A stretch of DNA of 64,000 bases from positions 39,266,616 to 39,330,615 of the forward strand of contig NC_067196.1 in NCBI RefSeq assembly GCF_000699445.3. The letters run 5' to 3'. This document shows, piece after piece, positions 36,198-46,935 of this stretch. Below the pieces are notes generated by a model, which saw only the letters and a list, made by a program, of their open reading frames with translations, was not told where the DNA came from and did no database searches. The stretch comes from Schistosoma haematobium (Eukaryota > Platyhelminthes > Trematoda > Strigeidida > Schistosomatidae). Numbering within the stretch: position 1 is the stretch's first letter; each line of letters begins with the position of its first letter. The position numbers and the translations under genes are program-made.

Positions 36198-36538
36198 AAA
36201 ATTTGTTTTTGTTACTTTTGAACTTTATATTTCCTCAACATTCATCTTTTGATTCTTACGTAACTACTATTCTATTGACCATCCATTATAAAATTCTGTT
36301 CCTTCTCTTTTCATATATTACGAAACGTAGCAACTTCTTGATTTAATAATTACTTTGAATATTAATAATCCTCTTTCTCCCAATTACTCAATGTTAATTT
36401 TAATGTCATTATGTAATTATTACATGACGTATCCACTCGATGAGTATTATATCATTATTGTAAATCATATATATATTAGTGTAGAGCCATGATGAAAAGC
36501 TAATTAAAAAGAAATTTCGCTCAATTCGTTCCTTCTTT
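36198..36538 (+). repeat. Right arm of the Penelope inverted repeat
   Basis: Natural 3' UTR of the Penelope-like copy, partner of 34832-35173. After 36538 the sequence changes to the 5' region of a second Penelope copy. Confidence 0.9.
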
Positions 36539-36599
36539 GAGTACATGTTTTCGTACTATTTTTTACTCAAAATTATCGCTATAAATGATCACTTAGAAT

Positions 36600-38340
36600 T
36601 ATATGATTGTATACAGTCTAAACTTACTTAATCATTAAACACGAATATTGACCCAAGTGGGCACCAAAATAAATGTGCAACACAAATGAAAGAATGAATT
36701 TATGAAGGAAGTATGGTCAAATAAATTGAAGGAAACTAGAATTATATTTTAAATCATCAGCAGAGAAGGGTTGATAAGTTCGTTAAGTTTAACAATACTA
36801 TCTATATTGAAAGTCAAATGCTTTCTACAGTCTCGTTAGATAGCTCCACGTTATCCAGTTGTATCACCATTTACTATACGGATCGTTGGATTGAAATTAG
36901 AACATGCGTGCATCTCCCAGTAGATCCAAAATTTGAACTCAGGTTTTACCAGCCGATCAGTGTGAGCAGGCTTCACAGATTGATTGGCTTAGCTTTTGCA
37001 TACACCTGTATATTAATGGGTTACATTATACGACTAACTGAAATAAATTCAATAAATAAAGTTTGTTACAAGAAAGTTTAGTATTTAACCGTTATTGATT
37101 AATAACCGGATCAAATTATCCAAGTGTAAATGCAATTGGTACAATCACAGAATATTTAATAAACGATGTTTACAAGACAACATTATCCCTAAATCTCTTG
37201 TTATAAAACCTCCAGAACGGTCCTGGAGATCTATCCAGACTTCGCAACACGCGTCTCGAATATTCTTACGAGAACGCATTCACAAATGCACACATTTACT
37301 AGAAAAATATCGTGAACGAATCAAAAACCTTGATGATTTAATGAAGCTTTTAATCCCGACCGAATTACAAACCACGATATCCAACCTGTTTATAGAAAGA
37401 GAACGCCACTATTTAAATTCATCGAAACACCGACAAATTAAAAAACTCGAAAACATCAGAGAAAAGAAGAAAGATAAGAAAACATCAACAATAAAATACA
37501 ATTCGAATGATCTAAGAAGAACTGTTCATAATCCCTCTAACAGAAACTTAAACAGTCACGAAATCACTCTACTAGAGAAGGGATTAAATTTCAATTTACA
37601 CAGAAAACCACTTAGCTCTCTTGAAATTGCTCCAATTATAGAACCAATGATCGCACAACTACCTGAAAAAGAGTCGCATTTACTACGTCAAAAGACATCC
37701 CATATTCTGACTAAACAAAAACACATTACACCAAACATTTCAAAAGAAGAATTGAAGGCTCTGCATTCACTTAAAAAAGACAAAATGATTATCATCACAA
37801 AAGCCGAAAAAGACAACACAACAGTAATCATGAATAAAAGATTATATTAATAAAGCTCTTGAACATCTCTCAACAGGACCTTATGAAAAGATCAATCCAA
37901 AAACTTCTCTAACAATTAAGAATAAAGTCAAATTAGAAACAAATCAACTTCTGAACGAGCTAAAACCAGTCATTGGGGTCTCGCTTTGGTTTGCATTGCA
38001 TCCCAAATCATGTAATGTCTCACGGTTTTATGGCTTACCAAAAATTCATAAACCAGATATTCCTCTAGGACCGATAGTAGACTTCACAAACACCCCAACA
38101 TATGCATTATCAAAATATTTAAGCATTATATTAAAACCACTACAACTCAACTTACATAATATAATTAAAGACACATATGACTTTAAATCAAAATTATCCG
38201 GATTAATCATCGAGAAGAATGAAATCATGGTAAGCTTTGATGTCGTTTCTTTATACACAAGTGTTCCCATTGATAAATGCTTAGAATTCATTAGTGGTTT
38301 ACTTGAGAACGACAATATTCTTCCTGACAGATGTCCGTTG
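36600..38340 (+). pseudogene. Penelope-like element, 5' half (N-terminus and RT start)
   Basis: After a leader (36600-37090) a frame at 37095-37850 encodes the lysine-rich N-terminal region and the conserved core KDKMIIITKAEKDNTTVIM. A single frameshift near 37846 leads to the second frame, which carries YGLPKIHKPDIPLGPIVDF and SFDVVSLYTSVPI, the latter containing the motif A Asp. It stops near 38340 before the YIDD box. The missing part is the part present in the copy to its left. A decayed RTE end follows. Confidence 0.85.
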
Positions 38341-38439
38341 TATACATCAGTTTTAGTCGGTCAAGTGAATTACGAATTAAGACTCTATGATTATGCAAAC
38401 GAATTGTACACTAGCACATCGCGACAGAACTTTCCAGGC

Positions 38440-38690
38440 AGATCCCAAAGTAGTAACAGTATCAGTGGTAGTAGGAAACATGTAGAAAAAAGGGAAACAG
38501 TGTGATTTTGGAACTCAAAATATGAAAAAAGACAGGGAATGCTTCTGTAACAATGTGATCGATTATGAGCCTTGTCATTTAACGTCTCCAAGCACGTTAC
38601 GATGGTCGTGTGGACCACAATTACGTGTTCTGCCCCCACTCACATGGCTTAGTCCAATTTTCAACGACTTTATAGTGTTGTCATCCGGGA
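38440..38690 (-). mobile_element. RTE-like C-terminal remnant
   Basis: Minus-strand sequence resembles the last part of the RTE ORF2 and its 3' UTR ('gat.atgagcc.tgtcat' and 'cgtctccaa' match 50995-51030). It is short and decayed and appears to cut off the Penelope-like copy. Confidence 0.55.
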
Positions 38691-39229
38691 ATACTAACTG
38701 ATATCACGTGTTGTATTGTTCAGTCAGAATTTGGACTATGGTTTTATCGATCTAGCTTCTACTATTCCATTTATAGCTTACTATCCTATACTCGACCAAC
38801 TGGACTTTTGACCTGCACTGTTAACTTTGAGCCGACGTAAGATAAACTCACATTCTTCCGCTATACTCAAGTTTTTCTGTTTTTCTAGTCTTTATTCCTA
38901 GAGAAAGGTTAGCAGCCAGTTTCTATTATTATCAGTTTATTCATGACTCAAAAATAATGGAATGATGTGGAGTAAAATCTTGACGACATATCAACATTAT
39001 TAAGAAATTACAATATCGGTACGACTATCCCGTTGGTGGAGGACAAGTGAGCAATAGGTTTGTAATAAATTAACAGTAAATTAGGAGTTACAATATATAA
39101 TAACGATTTATGCATCGTGAAAAAGGTTACAAGCAAGAGAATACAATCATTTGGGCATTTAACAAACAAAAAAATCTAAAACAGTTTCGAAAGTTTAACT
39201 TTTCCAGTACTCGCTCGGTTATAACATAG
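38691..39229. other. No identifiable feature
   Basis: AT-rich stretch between RTE fragments, with no exon or repeat I can name. Confidence 0.35.
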
Positions 39230-39440
39230 ATTTGTGCAGCATTTATGTTTGGCCATCCCTAAACTTCTTCCAGTTTGCCCCTACACCTGTTGAGCTGAAA
39301 GTGGCTGGCCATACATAATGCACATACCAACCATCTGTCGAGAAAAATTCACTGCCACATCAGTCGGTTCACTACCATATATCTAACCTGAACATTACTC
39401 AGTCGTTTCAACATATATGAGCGGTACTTTGAAGCAACCT
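39230..39440 (-). mobile_element. RTE-like C-terminal fragment
   Basis: 'gtttggccatccctaaacttcttccag' is the same region as 51127-51155 (the ORF2 GWKKVRGG segment on the minus strand), but decayed. It lies immediately left of another truncated copy. Confidence 0.55.
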
Positions 39441-39465
39441 ATGAATGAATAATAGTGTCCTATGA

Positions 39466-40290
39466 ATATCAGTCAGCTACAACGTAGGACCAGGCACATA
39501 TATAAATCGGTTCAAGTTGCCACACCTCATTAGCGCAACAAGATGATCATCGAATTCATAGTAGTTATTTCAATGATAGTAATATATAAAAGATTGTGTA
39601 TAAGGACATAATCAGTCAGTCAGCAAAACTTCGTACGTACGTACATCAGCTCAAGTTGCCATACCACATTAGCACAGAGATACAATTGTCGATTCAAATC
39701 CCATAGTGGTAGAAGTAGTAAGAGTATGAGTAGTAATCGGAAAGACTAAGGTTTGAAGATGTTATTCAAAGAGTATAATCCAGTGAAGTAAATTTGAGAA
39801 GAGAAAAAGGATATGAAGACAAAGGTAAAAAGCAATTTCAGTCTCCCGATTTAAGGGAAAACAAAAAGTGTATACACTTACACCATCGTGATCGGTTCTG
39901 AGCCATGTCACATAGTCTCCAACCATTGGTTACGATAGGAGCTTACGAGTATCTTCTACTTTTAATGGCCACGTTTAGCAGCCGTAAATTAGAACAGAAC
40001 GAACTGCTGCGCAATATACTTGTCCCTTAATTGATAGACGAATATCTCTCTTTCGCTATAGGTGACGTAATTAAGCAAAAGCCGAATGAGCTTTTTGAAT
40101 CCGAGCAGAAATTTCGTCAGCACATTAGGGCTGACCAGAGTCCCAAGATAAGTGAAGTTGTCAATGCGTTCGACTACTTCATTCCCTATCCTTAGTTCAG
40201 GTGTTGACGCAGACCAGTCCTGCAGTAACAACTTGAATTTAAAGGGTGAGAAGCGCAACCCAAACATCTTGGTATTGTTGCTCAATGTCG
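39466..40290 (-). mobile_element. Truncated RTE-like copies, nested 3' ends
   Basis: Two 3' ends of the RTE family lie in tandem: one at 39466 ('tcagtcagctacaacgtagg') and another at 39609 ('cagtcagtcagcaaaacttcg'). The second continues on the minus strand through its 3' UTR into ORF2 at 39989-40285 (MFGLRFSPFKFKLLLQDW, FTYLGTLVS). Both end next to CAGTCAG, like the full-length copy at 11823. Coding capacity is lost. Confidence 0.7.
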
Positions 40291-40580
40291 TCTATTCTTG
40301 GTGGATATCTTTCACAACCATTAAGTAGAACATAACGAACTGTCGAGCAGTAAATTCATAGTTGACTTGGCAGATGGACATCCCGTCCACACCACAAGTG
40401 GTAGGTTGAGAAACGCATTTGCGATATTGTCAGATGCCGACTAATCAGAGCTTATGTGACTTTCAAAGTAAGTAAAGTGGTCGACACACTCAACTACTTC
40501 ACTCACCATCATTAGTTCAGGCGCTGATGCATACCAGACTCGGAGCAACTTTTGCATTTGTGATACAGTTTAGCCGAGTG
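40291..40580 (-). mobile_element. Further truncated RTE-like segment
   Basis: A second copy of the ORF2 region just upstream of the previous one: 'gtggtcgacacactcaactacttcactc' at about 40479-40506 repeats the segment seen at 12687-12713. Frame is broken. It makes the cluster at 39.2-40.6 kb a stack of same-strand truncated ends. Confidence 0.6.
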
Positions 40581-40739
40581 ATAGCTACTCACAAGATTGA
40601 ACTGATGATGTATCCGTCCCCGATTAAAGTGATATCAAAAGACGAGAGTAATCCGGTAGAATAGCTTCTTTAAAAACATGCTCGTATACACAATGTTAAC
40701 AGGATAATAATCACGCACAAATGTATTACGCGATTAAAG

Positions 40740-41142
40740 ATAGTCCGTTTTAGAGGTCTCTCACACTCCAATCAACTACGGCGGGGGTGTTGTCTACGCA
40801 ATTGAGAGGATGAAGGGTCCACCTAGGAGAAGTAGAAAACCCTGATTCCGAACCAATAGTGCACATGGGCTCCAGGATTCTGAATGAACAAATGGCATAT
40901 GAGCCTATTGTTGGTCATCGGCAACTATGGGATTGTATCTCCCAACGTTACCCCGCTGCCTTGTGGACTAGACATCCAGGTCAAGGGCTCGGGGAGTGGC
41001 TCTAAGAAAACCACCTGCTTCGGTTTTGGCATCCGAGCAGTATCACAGCACTCACACAAATCGAATGATTTCTGTGGTACATATACATTTGGTGCCTTCT
41101 TGTACCAATGTTCATGTGTTTAAATAAATCAATAAAATAAAT
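40740..41142 (+). mobile_element. RTE-tailed retroelement copy, body unidentified
   Basis: Plus-strand counterpart of 2917-3806. An open frame at 40884-41123 covers 79 codons and contains NKWHMSLLLVIGNYG and TPLPCGLD, matching the other copy. It ends in 'ttcatgtgtttaaataaatcaataaaataaat', the AAATA-type tail shared with the RTE copy at 8430-8492. Confidence 0.6.
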
Positions 41143-42227
41143 AGCTATACTGATCATTATGTTCATAGCAAACCTCTTTAATCCCGTATGAATTAATAAG
41201 TTGGATATCACGCAATTCACTACCGTTATTCGTAGTTTGAGTAAATAAAATAGTTCTAGACTTTCGGACTAGTTTATTGACCAAGAACTACCATTTAAGA
41301 AGTGATTCGTACTGAGTCATTTGGGTGAAAGGATTATTGTTTAAGGAAATCGTTAAAAGCAAATATGGGAATTCATTAATTATTCTTTGGTTAATTAGTT
41401 TCTAGTTTTGCTAGTAACTATTTACTGAAGTTATTTTATAGTACAGACTACCAAAAAATCGTATACTGAGATAAAACAGCCGTTTAATGATTTCGGGTTT
41501 TCAGTGTTATTAACTACTACTGGTCCGTGATATAATTTTGAAAAACGTAACAATCTAGACAAGATATCTTATACTAATAACTCCTTATTCATCAGCAGCT
41601 TTTTGTTGGTAGGTAGTTACTAAGATCACCATCCAGCTCAGAGAACAAAACTCCATCAAGATCACCTAAAGCTAGTCACTGAAAGACAGTCGTAAACATT
41701 TTAGTAGAGATGCAATCGTCAAGACAGTTGAATATCATCACTAGTGTGCAACGCGAATAGGGTATATTATTAGCTAAGGTATTCAAGGACATCACGGTGT
41801 ATGTGGAACAAATAAATAGGACAAGGATACAGAACAGAAAATCGTTGAGATATACGTGAGAAGTCCAAGTGTTTGAACTTGATTTAAAAAAACAAGCTAA
41901 AGGGAATTACATGCACTATTTAGGAAATTATCTGCTAGGTCTTAAAAAAATTTGGAGTGGTCCGAAAACAAGAATAATGAGTTCTCACAAACGAAACAAA
42001 CAAACATATGGCAACGATATATTCTTACGACTTGAGCACTAACTGATGGCCTGGTCTTAAACACCAACAGTTTTTCTTAGCGCAGTACGTTCTCTGACAT
42101 CCAATGATTTTTCAGGGTTAAACATTACAATGACCTAGAAACGACAAATTGAGTTTTAGAGAAATCATGCTAAATACCGGTTGGATGAAAGTTAGCTTAT
42201 ATAAATGAGCAGAACTGCCCACTTATT
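41143..42227. other. Upstream region of adenosine kinase
   Basis: About 1.1 kb without recognisable repeats or exons. The promoter of the adenosine kinase gene should be here; no single motif stands out. Confidence 0.35.
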
Positions 42228-43342
42228 ATGAAGGAAAAGCTCGTTAAAATGCGTAATCTTCCAGAGGGTTATGTTTTCGGGATGGGGAACCCACTGTTAG
42301 ATATATTGGTAGATGCTGATGATTATATGTATGAAAGATACGAACTACAAAAAGACAACGCCATACTGGCTGAGGAAAAACATATGGAGATTTACGAAGA
42401 AATTCAGAAAAGAAAAGATGCGAAATATGTTGCCGGAGGAGCCACATTGAACACAGTCAAAATGATCCAGTGGATACTTCAAAAACCATTTGTGTGTTCG
42501 TACGTCGGATGCATAGGTTCTGATCTACCAGGGAAATATATTAAGAATGATTGTCGGGGATTGGATGTACTGACAGATTTCCAGATCACAACGAAACCGT
42601 TGAAAACCGGAAAAGTAGCAATCCTTATAAGTGAAAATCTACGTAGCATGGTCACCTATTTGGGAGCAGCGTGTGATCTTTCATTGGCCCACATTGAACA
42701 ACCACATGTTTGGAGTCTTGTGGAAAAAGCACAAGTGTATTATATCGCAGTAAGTCTAAACTGTGTTATCTAGTTATTTTCAAGGGTTTCGTAATAAATA
42801 CCTGTTATGAAGGTATGCTGAAAGTAGCCAAACATTCTTTGGAGAACGGAAAGTTGTTCTGTTTCAATCTCAGTGCTGCTTTCCTACCTCAGTTTAACAC
42901 TAAAGAAGTAAATGAAATGATATCCTACTCAGGAGTGGTAATTGGGAATGAGTCTGAAGCCGCGGCGTTTGGAGATGCTCACAGTCTTACTGATAAAACC
43001 ATTCATGCAGCAGCCAGGTATATAGCTGACTTACCATTTGTTGATGGAAAAAAGCGTAAACGATTGGTCATTGTAACACAAGGGAAAGATCCCATAATAT
43101 ATACGGATTCTACTGACCCTACCGTTCATCAATATGTTGTAGAGCAGTTGAAAGACGAAGAAATGGTAGATACAAATGGAGCTGGTGATTCCTTTGCCGC
43201 CGGATTTATTGCAGATTATATACGTGGTAAGCCAATGATCACGTCGCTGCAGTCCGGTGTGAGAGCTGCAGCTTATATTATACGTAGATCTGGCTTTTCC
43301 TTAGGTTCGAGAGAGTCTAGTGCGTTCAAAATAAATTTATAA
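42228..43342 (+). CDS. ADK: Adenosine kinase (PfkB family)
   Basis: Adenosine kinase phosphorylates adenosine to AMP with ATP, the key purine salvage step for schistosomes, which cannot make purines de novo. Two exons, 42228-42749 and 42785-43342, join in phase 0 across a 35-bp intron (GT/AG) to give 359 residues. GMGNPLLDI at the start, AGGATLNTVK for substrate binding, FNLSAAFLPQF, and the PfkB signature DTNGAGDSFAAGF with the catalytic Asp are all present. Start at 42228 is the first ATG; the second at 42249 would give a protein closer to the usual ~352 residues. AATAAA occurs at 43329-43334, overlapping the last codons. The frame is intact, so a working enzyme is expected; it could be a paralogue. 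Confidence 0.93.
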
Positions 43343-43359
43343 AACAGAACCAAACTTAC

Positions 43360-43872
43360 CTTAATTATCTCTAGTCCCATATTAAATAAGCATGGAACTC
43401 CTGGTAAAATGAAGATATTTTTCACTTTGACAATAGGATAAGAGCTTTCACTATCCATCTGGATTCCCATTGCATATAGTAATTCAGATGACTCCGGTAT
43501 TTTGGCAAGTTTGGTTATGGGGTCTGAAGAGGAAATCATATTCGGTTCTGATAGTCTCCTGAGGGTTTGTAAGAACTTTGGATGAATGATAATCTTTTCA
43601 TTTAGTGCCTTTGCAACACCTTCATATGTCACATCATCGTGAGTAGAACCTATACCCCCCGATGTTATTACGTAGTCGTAACGGTTCATATAGTTGCGAA
43701 CTTCCTCTGCGATAGCATCTGAGTCATCGGGAATAACAGAAATCTACATTAGGGTGTTATCTGTGCACTTAAGTTACCTTCCGAAGTCGTACACCAAAAA
43801 GCGGGGCAGTGAGGCATACTTGTCGTGAATTGGAATCTTTCGCTTTTCCATTCAGTATTTCGTCACCGATAA
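43360..43872 (-). CDS. FLAD1: FAD synthase-type (FLAD1) molybdopterin-binding domain, partial
   Basis: Two minus-strand exons, 43872-43778 and 43743-43360, flank a 34-bp intron and join in frame. They encode VIGDEILNGKAKDSN, then VITSGGIGSTHDDVTYEGVAKAL and a later NIFILPGVPCLF, the MoaB/MogA-like N-terminal domain of FAD synthase, which makes FAD from FMN. The first exon starts in phase 1, so an upstream exon is needed; the second ends at a good donor (gtaagt at 43359 downward). Neither the upstream exon nor the PAPS-reductase-like catalytic half was found on the minus strand in this window, so the gene is truncated, or its introns are long, or this is a partial duplicate. The adenosine kinase stop is only 17 bp beyond the donor, on the opposite strand. 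Confidence 0.75.
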
Positions 43873-45089
43873 CTGAAAGTAGTTGTGGTTAAGGGAGATC
43901 TGTGAATAAACTAATCACTTGCAACAAATATTTTCTAGGTGTGACAAAGTCTCAAGTCCGGTGGCAGACACTATCTAAGAAGAATGTACAGTTTCTTGAT
44001 GTGGGTTCGTGTAGCTCGTGAAATATGTGTCATCGGGATAATGCGTGCCTAGCGTTCCATAGTTAGAGCGAATCTGTGTACATAACAATGGGAAACCTTA
44101 AGTTTCACGAGATATGAACCTGTGTCGATCAATATACTGTAGGAACACGCTAGTTCGACTATTGGGAGGATTGTATATCTGAGTAGCTAGGTACATTTTG
44201 AGGACATGTGGTAAGTTTCGGATTTCCGAAGTCAAATCGAGCATGCTAAAATATTTGGTCACTGATGTAACTATATTAGGAAACTAGGTAGTCAATAGGA
44301 GAAACAGCTCTAAACAGTGCAATAGCTCGGCATATAATTCATACCGAGCATACTACCAATATTCCACAATCCTTTCAAATCGTTAGCAGAAAAAAACACG
44401 TAGGGTCTCTCCGGTTTTCCGAAGCACCAACAATAAAAAAATTAAAACCTGACTTGTTTATCCACAATGAGATAATAATCAACTTATTTCTACCATGGTA
44501 AAATATTTCTTTTATGATCATCATTTTATTAGCGTTTATTTTGTTATGTGGTCTTCGCTAAACTAACTCTTATTTTATGTAAACTAAAATTATCCGTTTA
44601 TTCGTGTGGTCTTTATTCACTTAATGCTCCTGTGTAAACTTCAAATCCTGTTCAATTATTACATAATCTGCCTTATTAACTTCTAATTCCTGTAATTATA
44701 TTTAAACCCTTCAACACCTGAAATTATCGCAGTCTTATCTGTCTCCGGACCTCATTTAATTACTGCTCATTCCCTCCCCGAATGATTTTGAATTCCATCT
44801 TCCAATGAACTCACACCTGTCATTGTACAGACATATATATAGTATTGGCAATACTTGTCATTTTAATTCTTTCCGTCATCAAAGTCTAATGTTTCCCATT
44901 ATATCATACCTTAATGCCAACTTTTACTACATATATGGTTGTAAGCAGCTGATGCTAAACCACAAAATATAATGAATTCATATTCTGCCTCAATCGTTGT
45001 TTTAGCTTTATTCAAACTAGTGAAGAACATTAGGGCTGGTAAGCGGAAATATGTAGGAGACCTGAGAACGACAGCAGGAAAGTTTGCAA
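43873..45089. other. No identified gene; possible interspersed repeat at ~43925-44400
   Basis: The block at 43925-44400 is less AT-rich than its surroundings and looks like an interspersed repeat, but I cannot name it. The upstream exon needed for the FLAD1-like gene was not found here. Confidence 0.3.
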
Positions 45090-45620
45090 AAGAAGGAATT
45101 ATATAAGAACTACATGATACTATTAAAAAGCCAGTGGAGAAAGAAAAGCAGTACACAGACCTCCCTACAGATATTGCTTCACCAACAGCAAGAGATATTA
45201 GCAAGGCAACCATATAAACCAGTAATGCCAAAGTACCATAACCAGAGAGCATACCAGGTGAAACCACTAAGGAGTACCTGAGATAGTCACCGCCATACGG
45301 AACTCCTATGAGCCTTCATTGGAAAGTCGTGTATGGAGGACAGCTCACTGACGCATTCTCAGTGTACACTTGTTTTAGACAAGACTGCCTACTCTCACCT
45401 GTTCTCTTTGTGCTAGTTGCTGACTAGAATATGAAGACCTCCACAGTTCATGATAAGCACGGAATACAATGAGGACTGAAGGCGTAGCTGAGTGATTTTA
45501 ATTCTGCAGATGAATCGGTCTTCCTGTCCTATACACGGCGGTAAACAAGAACGAATACAGCTAGTGTAGAAGATTTCGCAGAAATAAGCCTCAATATTAA
45601 CAAGGAAAGAATCACAAACC
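45090..45620 (+). mobile_element. SR2-like fragment
   Basis: Plus-strand sequence around 45310-45540 reads as the SR2 RT region in broken frames: VVYGGQLTDAFSVYT, RQDCLLSPVLFVLV, then DESVF. Upstream 45090-45250 resembles the SR2 linker (ending DLPTDIASPTARD). Compared with 20845-23512 the fragment lacks the endonuclease and C-terminus. Confidence 0.6.
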
Positions 45621-46361
45621 TAAAGTATGACACAGAGTAGCATGTTAGCTCAACCTATGTCGGTTTTCTTGACGAAGTGGGGATTATTGTCTCTGTGTAG
45701 TAGTGCTACTGAGTAGCAATTGGAAAGGAAATCTCGAGACAAAGTCCCTTGGAGGTTCACAGCTAGCGACGTATGTAGGCAAATACCTCTTGAGATGAAT
45801 AACAGGGTTACGCTATAAGTAGAAAAAACCACTGGAGTGAGGAGGAACGTTACGACACTACTATTTAGGACCATGTTAGCGCTAATCTGTTGTCTGCATT
45901 ATGCTCAGTGGGTGAGACTGTAATTTGTGAACAGCCTGTGAGCGATGTTAAAATGATCTTGGGGAAACTCGGTCACTTGCTAAGGTCACACGAGGGTTAT
46001 ACATTAGTGGCGAAACATGACTGCGATCTCCAGCTAGATAGGTTTATTGCTCAAATATAAGGTTATTATTACGAAATGACATCAGCAATAATGCCAAAAT
46101 TATATATAAGCAAACAGATAAGTGAAATTCGTGCAACAATCCAACGACCAACTCAAATCTCGTAAGTCATAGTTCCACTGTGCAACACTAAGCGGATAGA
46201 GTCGCTTTCAGTTACTGAAAAGGTTAGAACATCTTTGGACCGTACAATTAGATACCTATGAGACCGAGGGATTTGGGAGATATCATTTTTAGCGCGCAAG
46301 ACATAGTAGTCACACACCGCGCTATGACCTTCAGCTGGACAACAGACCCACATTGGAGAAG
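45621..46361. other. No identifiable feature
   Basis: Between the SR2 fragment and the 3' end of the next CR1-like element. Short frames only; no known domain. Confidence 0.35.
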
Positions 46362-46935
46362 ACCGAAGGCCCGGAGGCCTGTGTTAATCCTGCTAATTGT
46401 GTTGTCTCAGCTGATCTGACTTTCTTTTGAAGGAGTCAACAGATGGGGCTTCAGTCACGTGTTAAATGGTTCAAATGGTTGTGGACGGAATAGAAGAAGC
46501 TTTCGCTTAACAGGCTTCCGTGTCTAATAGCAGGGGATCACCAAATCCTTCGGGCAGGAACCTAGGTATGTTAACAATAAAACAGGAAAAGAAATTAATA
46601 AATCGTAGTGTGATACTATCCTTAGTCCCTAAGAATAGATCAAGTTGCCTCTCAAAGGACTCCTGGGAAGTCGCTTGGATTAGCTCGACCGGAAGCGAAT
46701 TCCAGCATTTGACAACTCTTAAGGAGTAGAAGTTGTGTCTACAGCCAGTTCTGCTATGTTGTGTCTCCAGTTTTTGGTGTTGCCTCTTAGTTTAGTGTTG
46801 GAACTAAGCTTAAGTAGGTGTTTGAGAGGATGTCCAGAAGTGCTAAGGATACTATAAGCCATCAGAAGGTCACCTCTAAGACGTCTATACTCTAATTGGT
46901 AAAGGTTAAGTGAATGGAGGTGCTCTTCGTAAGGT

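Noticed and set aside
36752..36770. Minus-strand CTGATGA in the second Penelope leader as a ribozyme
   Set aside because: No GAAA at a suitable distance and no stem II.
44911..45267. 118-codon minus-strand frame with hydrophobic segments as a membrane protein gene
   Set aside because: It overlaps the antisense of the SR2-like linker region and has no family match, splice context or conserved motif.
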